Assembly (NCBI GenBank): GCA_030052355.1
Contig: JASIGS010000378.1
Span: forward strand, 1 to 7,847
From: Streptosporangiaceae bacterium
GTDB lineage: Bacteria; Actinomycetota; Actinomycetes; Streptosporangiales; Streptosporangiaceae
Reading direction: 5' to 3'
Length of the DNA: 7,847 bases
Shown: piece by piece, positions 6,801-7,847 of the stretch
How the letters are laid out: each line of letters opens with the position of its first letter
How positions within the stretch are numbered: position 1 is the first letter of the stretch
Notes under the pieces: generated by a model
What the model was told of the DNA's origin: nothing
Seen by the model: the letters and a program-made list of their open reading frames with translations, nothing else
Database searches by the model: none
Made by a program: the position numbers and the translations under genes

Positions 6801-6987
6801 CTGATGGCGGCGGTGCGCCAGTAGGCCAAAGTTGTTCGGTCAACGCGCCCGCCGCTATTGCACGTCCCGCGTGCAGCAACAGGACAGCCAGCAAGGCTCG
6901 CTGCTTGCCGGGCGCGATGGGCAGGACAACGTCGTCGCGGCGCACGACGAGCGGGCCGAGTAGGCAGAACCGCACCCCAGCCGGCAT
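3787..6987 (-). CDS. AfsR/SARP-type transcriptional regulator: winged helix, BTAD, NB-ARC ATPase, TPR repeats
   Basis: The 1066-residue product has every part of a large SARP. An OmpR-like winged helix (about 5-97) includes LGPLVV, KQRALLAVLLL and QPGGYLIRV. A BTAD domain (about 103-248) includes LWRGEPLSDV and ends LVEDLGSEPGPELRALH. A STAND/NB-ARC ATPase (about 295-610) has Walker A GGAGVGKT (326-333), Walker B VLVVLD (405-410), the SR pair at 434-435, LPLAL (489-493) and an MHD motif (601-603). From about 740 seven TPR-like units repeat with an exact 40-residue period (conserved position at 745, 785, 825, 865, 905, 945, 985). A low-complexity tail (about 1028-1066) follows. Proteins of this type switch on ATP binding and activate target promoters, often of secondary metabolism. 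ATG 6987 has GGAAGGGG 4 nt upstream. Its last codons overlap the LLM gene antisense. The nearest candidate targets are the divergent permease gene and itself; no biosynthetic cluster is in view. Confidence 0.95.
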   Translation of the reverse strand: MPAGVRFCLLGPLVVRRDDVVLPIAPGKQRALLAVLLLHAGRAIAAGALTEQLWPTGAPPPSASVTVRNYMKRLRQALGSLGQDRIITQPGGYLIRVESGELDVSLMEQSVAQAHHTARDGAWEQTVVHARAALDLWRGEPLSDVNLPRLAAEEVPRLLELRLQARELRAEAAIKLGQHGEAVTELRQLAAANPLREHLQALLMLSLYRCGRRGEAMDAYRHARDVLVEDLGSEPGPELRALHGQILRDDPALVWPSAPVAVAQVARSPAGAARGRQAAHVGVPRQLPVAVRSFTGRDAELASLTDWLDARETQAEPTTLIAAIDGGAGVGKTALAIRWARQVADLFPDGQLYVNLRGYDPQEPVATTDALAGFLRAMGVAGHDIPDGAEDRARLYRSTLAGRRVLVVLDNARDGEHARPLLPGDPRCVALVTSRDALAGLVATEGALRLDLDVLPLPDAVVLLGSLIGERAKSDPEAAAALAGLCARLPLALRIAAELAVARPTVPLADLAAELATDRLDGLDAGEDRADVRAVFSWSFRRLPENTTEVFALIALHPGDDLDVHAAAALTGTTAGQASRALGRLHRAGLLQAAEPGRYGMHDLLRAYAREQAAARDADGQCHRALTRLFDYYLAATAAAMDVLFPAEAHWRPRVPPVAALISAMPGEADARAWLDRERANLVTVVVHCARHGWPRHATNLASTLFRYLLTGSHLPEAHTIQSQALQAARLCGDSAAEADALNGLGGIDILRGRFRDAATQFHAALERYGRCGDRAGQARVQHNLGVTEQWLHDARSAAGYFRQAVAGFEDVGQGLGAALALADLADAEADLGNHDQAAEHLQRALPVLHDAGHQLGEAQVLARIGSLHLRRGQLAEAADSYRPALEIFRRIDHPTGVASGLLNLGEVSRGQGEYQRAISYLRDALAMYRKAGGQYGEIVALRCLAGALHGAGQTAAARAELAVALRLAAETGNTYEQASVHADLAESHHAAGQHELAGGHWQQALALYRQIDAPEAGQIRSRLAAVEPATATRPTPGEPGLAARESQRRDSTPPATASSTDSEPA

Positions 6988-7011
6988 CGGGCCCCTTCCG
7001 ACGGCGCCAAT

Positions 7012-7032
7012 CCAGCGCTACACCAGCGCTAC
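7012..7032. promoter_or_regulatory. 11-bp-period direct repeat, candidate SARP binding site
   Basis: CCAGCGCTAC occurs exactly at 7012-7021 and 7023-7032, so the units start 11 bp apart, one helical turn. This can be read as heptamer CCAGCGC plus a 4-bp spacer (TACA, then TACC), the layout established for SARP operators. A weaker third unit (ACGGCGC, 5 of 7 matches) sits in the same register at 7001-7007. The repeat ends 24 bp upstream of the regulator's ATG and lies about 190 bp before the permease start. Binding by the encoded regulator is inferred. Confidence 0.5.
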
Positions 7033-7211
7033 CGCTGCCTGCGACAGTAAGGCGCGGAACTGCACTAAAGCCACATTGGCGCAGTCACGAAGCGGTAACT
7101 GACTGGTCTGCAGCGCGGGGCCTGCCACGGGGGCCGGGACCAGCACTGACGCGACCTCAGGCGGCAGTGGCTGCGAGTTCACACCGGCTGCGCAGTGCTC
7201 GACCCGAGGGT

Positions 7212-7215
7212 GAGG
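7212..7215 (+). promoter_or_regulatory. Ribosome binding site that fixes the permease start
   Basis: GTGAGGT contains GAGG at 7212-7215, 8 nt before ATG 7224. A later in-frame ATG at 7329 has no Shine-Dalgarno and would begin right at the conserved N-terminal region, so 7224 is preferred. Confidence 0.65.
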
Positions 7216-7223
7216 TACGCCGG

Positions 7224-7847
7224 ATGGCCACGTCACATCTGGACCCGGGCCTGCCAGCCACGCGTGTCACTACCGGGGTACCGCCAACGGGCCCGGCCGG
7301 CGGCCAGATCCAATACCGGCCGCGGAGTATGTTCCGCCGCGGCTGGGAGGTGTTCGCGGAGAACAAGCTGGCGCTGGCCGGGCTGGGCTTCATCGTGTTC
7401 ATCTTCTTGTTCTGCTTCGTCGGCCCGCACATCTACGTGACCCAGCAGGTCAGCACGCCGCTGGCGAACTCCGACTGCACGCCGAGCGCGCAACACCTGC
7501 TCGGCTGTGACGAGCTGGGTTACGACGTGCTCGGCAGGCTCATGGTGGGCGGGCAGAACTCGCTGCTGGTCGGCCTCATGGCGGCGTTCTCGGCCTGCCT
7601 GTTCGGGGCGATCTACGGCGCCGCGGCCGGGTTCACCGGGGGGCTCGTCGACGCGTTCATGATGCGCATAGTGGATGCGTTCCTGTCCGTGCCTAACATC
7701 TTCGTGCTGATCATCCTGGCCGTGCTGATCAGGCCGGGCACGATCACGCTGATGGGATTCATCGCGACGTTCTACTGGCCGCTGCCGGCCCGGCTGGTGC
7801 GCGGCGAGACGCTGTCGCTGCGTACCCGGGAGTACGTGCAGGCGGTC
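7224..7847 (+). CDS. DppC/OppC-type peptide ABC transporter permease, 3'-truncated
   Basis: 208 codons are visible before the window ends; the family's usual length is near 300. After a proline/glycine-rich cytoplasmic leader (1-35) comes the OppC N-terminal element MFRRGWEVFAENKLALAGLG (36-55), running into the first membrane segment (about 51-68). A short external loop follows, then the signature HLLGCDELGYDVLGRLMVGG (91-110), the start of the permease core SLLVGLMAAFSACLFGAIYG (113-132), FTGGLVDAFMMRIVDAFLSVP (137-157) and further hydrophobic helices. RTREYVQAV (200-208) is the opening of the EAA loop that contacts the ATPase. The common GTDxxGRDVxSR reads GCDELGYDVLGR here. Dpp/Opp systems import peptides, nickel or other solutes with a second permease, a binding protein and two ATPases; none is visible. 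No DppB-type gene precedes it, which is unusual; partners may lie beyond the right edge. Confidence 0.92.
   Translation, partial: MATSHLDPGLPATRVTTGVPPTGPAGGQIQYRPRSMFRRGWEVFAENKLALAGLGFIVFIFLFCFVGPHIYVTQQVSTPLANSDCTPSAQHLLGCDELGYDVLGRLMVGGQNSLLVGLMAAFSACLFGAIYGAAAGFTGGLVDAFMMRIVDAFLSVPNIFVLIILAVLIRPGTITLMGFIATFYWPLPARLVRGETLSLRTREYVQAV

Larger units (their letters stand above)
6988..7223. other. Divergent intergenic region between the SARP regulator and the permease gene
   Basis: This 236-bp region must hold the promoters of both genes. I see an 11-bp-period direct repeat near the regulator start and a GAGG ribosome binding site before the permease start. I found no convincing -10/-35 pair on either strand; TTGGCG (7076-7081) and TAACTG (7096-7101) on the plus strand are only 14 bp apart, too close for a sigma-70-type promoter. 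A GGCTGCG pair (7169-7175, 7186-7192) is also present. Confidence 0.5.

Noticed and set aside
7169..7192. GGCTGCG direct repeat (7169-7175 and 7186-7192) before the permease
   Set aside because: The 17-bp spacing does not fit SARP geometry and a 7-mer pair of this composition is expected by chance.

Overview
The window is high-GC DNA (strong G/C preference at third codon positions, GTG starts, actinobacterial protein families) and most likely comes from a soil-type actinomycete. The main evidence is a 1066-residue AfsR/SARP-type regulator, a PspC-domain protein and a UspA protein. No RNA gene, mobile element, CRISPR array or origin was seen. The genus cannot be fixed from this sequence.

Layout, left to right. 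(1) Positions 1-473 (+): the C-terminal part of a universal stress protein, cut by the window edge. (2) 604-1122 (+): a two-module VOC (glyoxalase/dioxygenase superfamily) protein with a strong RBS. It converges, with only 4 bp between stop codons, on (3) 1127-1465 (-): a small PspC-domain membrane protein. (4) 1466-1595: a short gap with an inverted repeat and a 13-bp-period repeat cluster. (5) 1596-2021 (-) and 2056-2571 (-): a DUF3052 protein and, upstream of it, a stand-alone XdhC C-terminal (Rossmann) domain protein, probably one operon. (6) 2572-2688: a 117-bp divergent promoter region with a perfect 15-bp palindrome. (7) 2689-2898 (+): a 69-residue molbindin (Mop/TOBE) protein. (8) 2954-3847 (+): a luciferase-like (LLM) flavin-dependent oxidoreductase, whose 3' end overlaps tail-to-tail by 61 bp with (9) 3787-6987 (-): the SARP-BTAD/NB-ARC/TPR regulator. 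(10) 6988-7223: a divergent intergenic region with an 11-bp-period direct repeat. (11) 7224 to the right edge (+): the N-terminal 208 codons of a DppC/OppC-type peptide ABC transporter permease.

How the genes may work together. The XdhC-like protein and the Mop protein are divergently transcribed and both belong to molybdenum metabolism (cofactor insertion; molybdate binding). They look like a small molybdenum-handling module, but no molybdoenzyme is visible here. The large STAND regulator is divergent from a peptide-type transporter and next to a flavin oxidoreductase, so these are its nearest candidate targets. No biosynthetic enzymes that would mark a classic antibiotic cluster lie in the window. 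I see no clearly undescribed system. The most testable new points are the two candidate operators (2645-2659 and 7012-7032), the repeat cluster at 1536-1591 and the overlapping 3' ends at 3787-3847.
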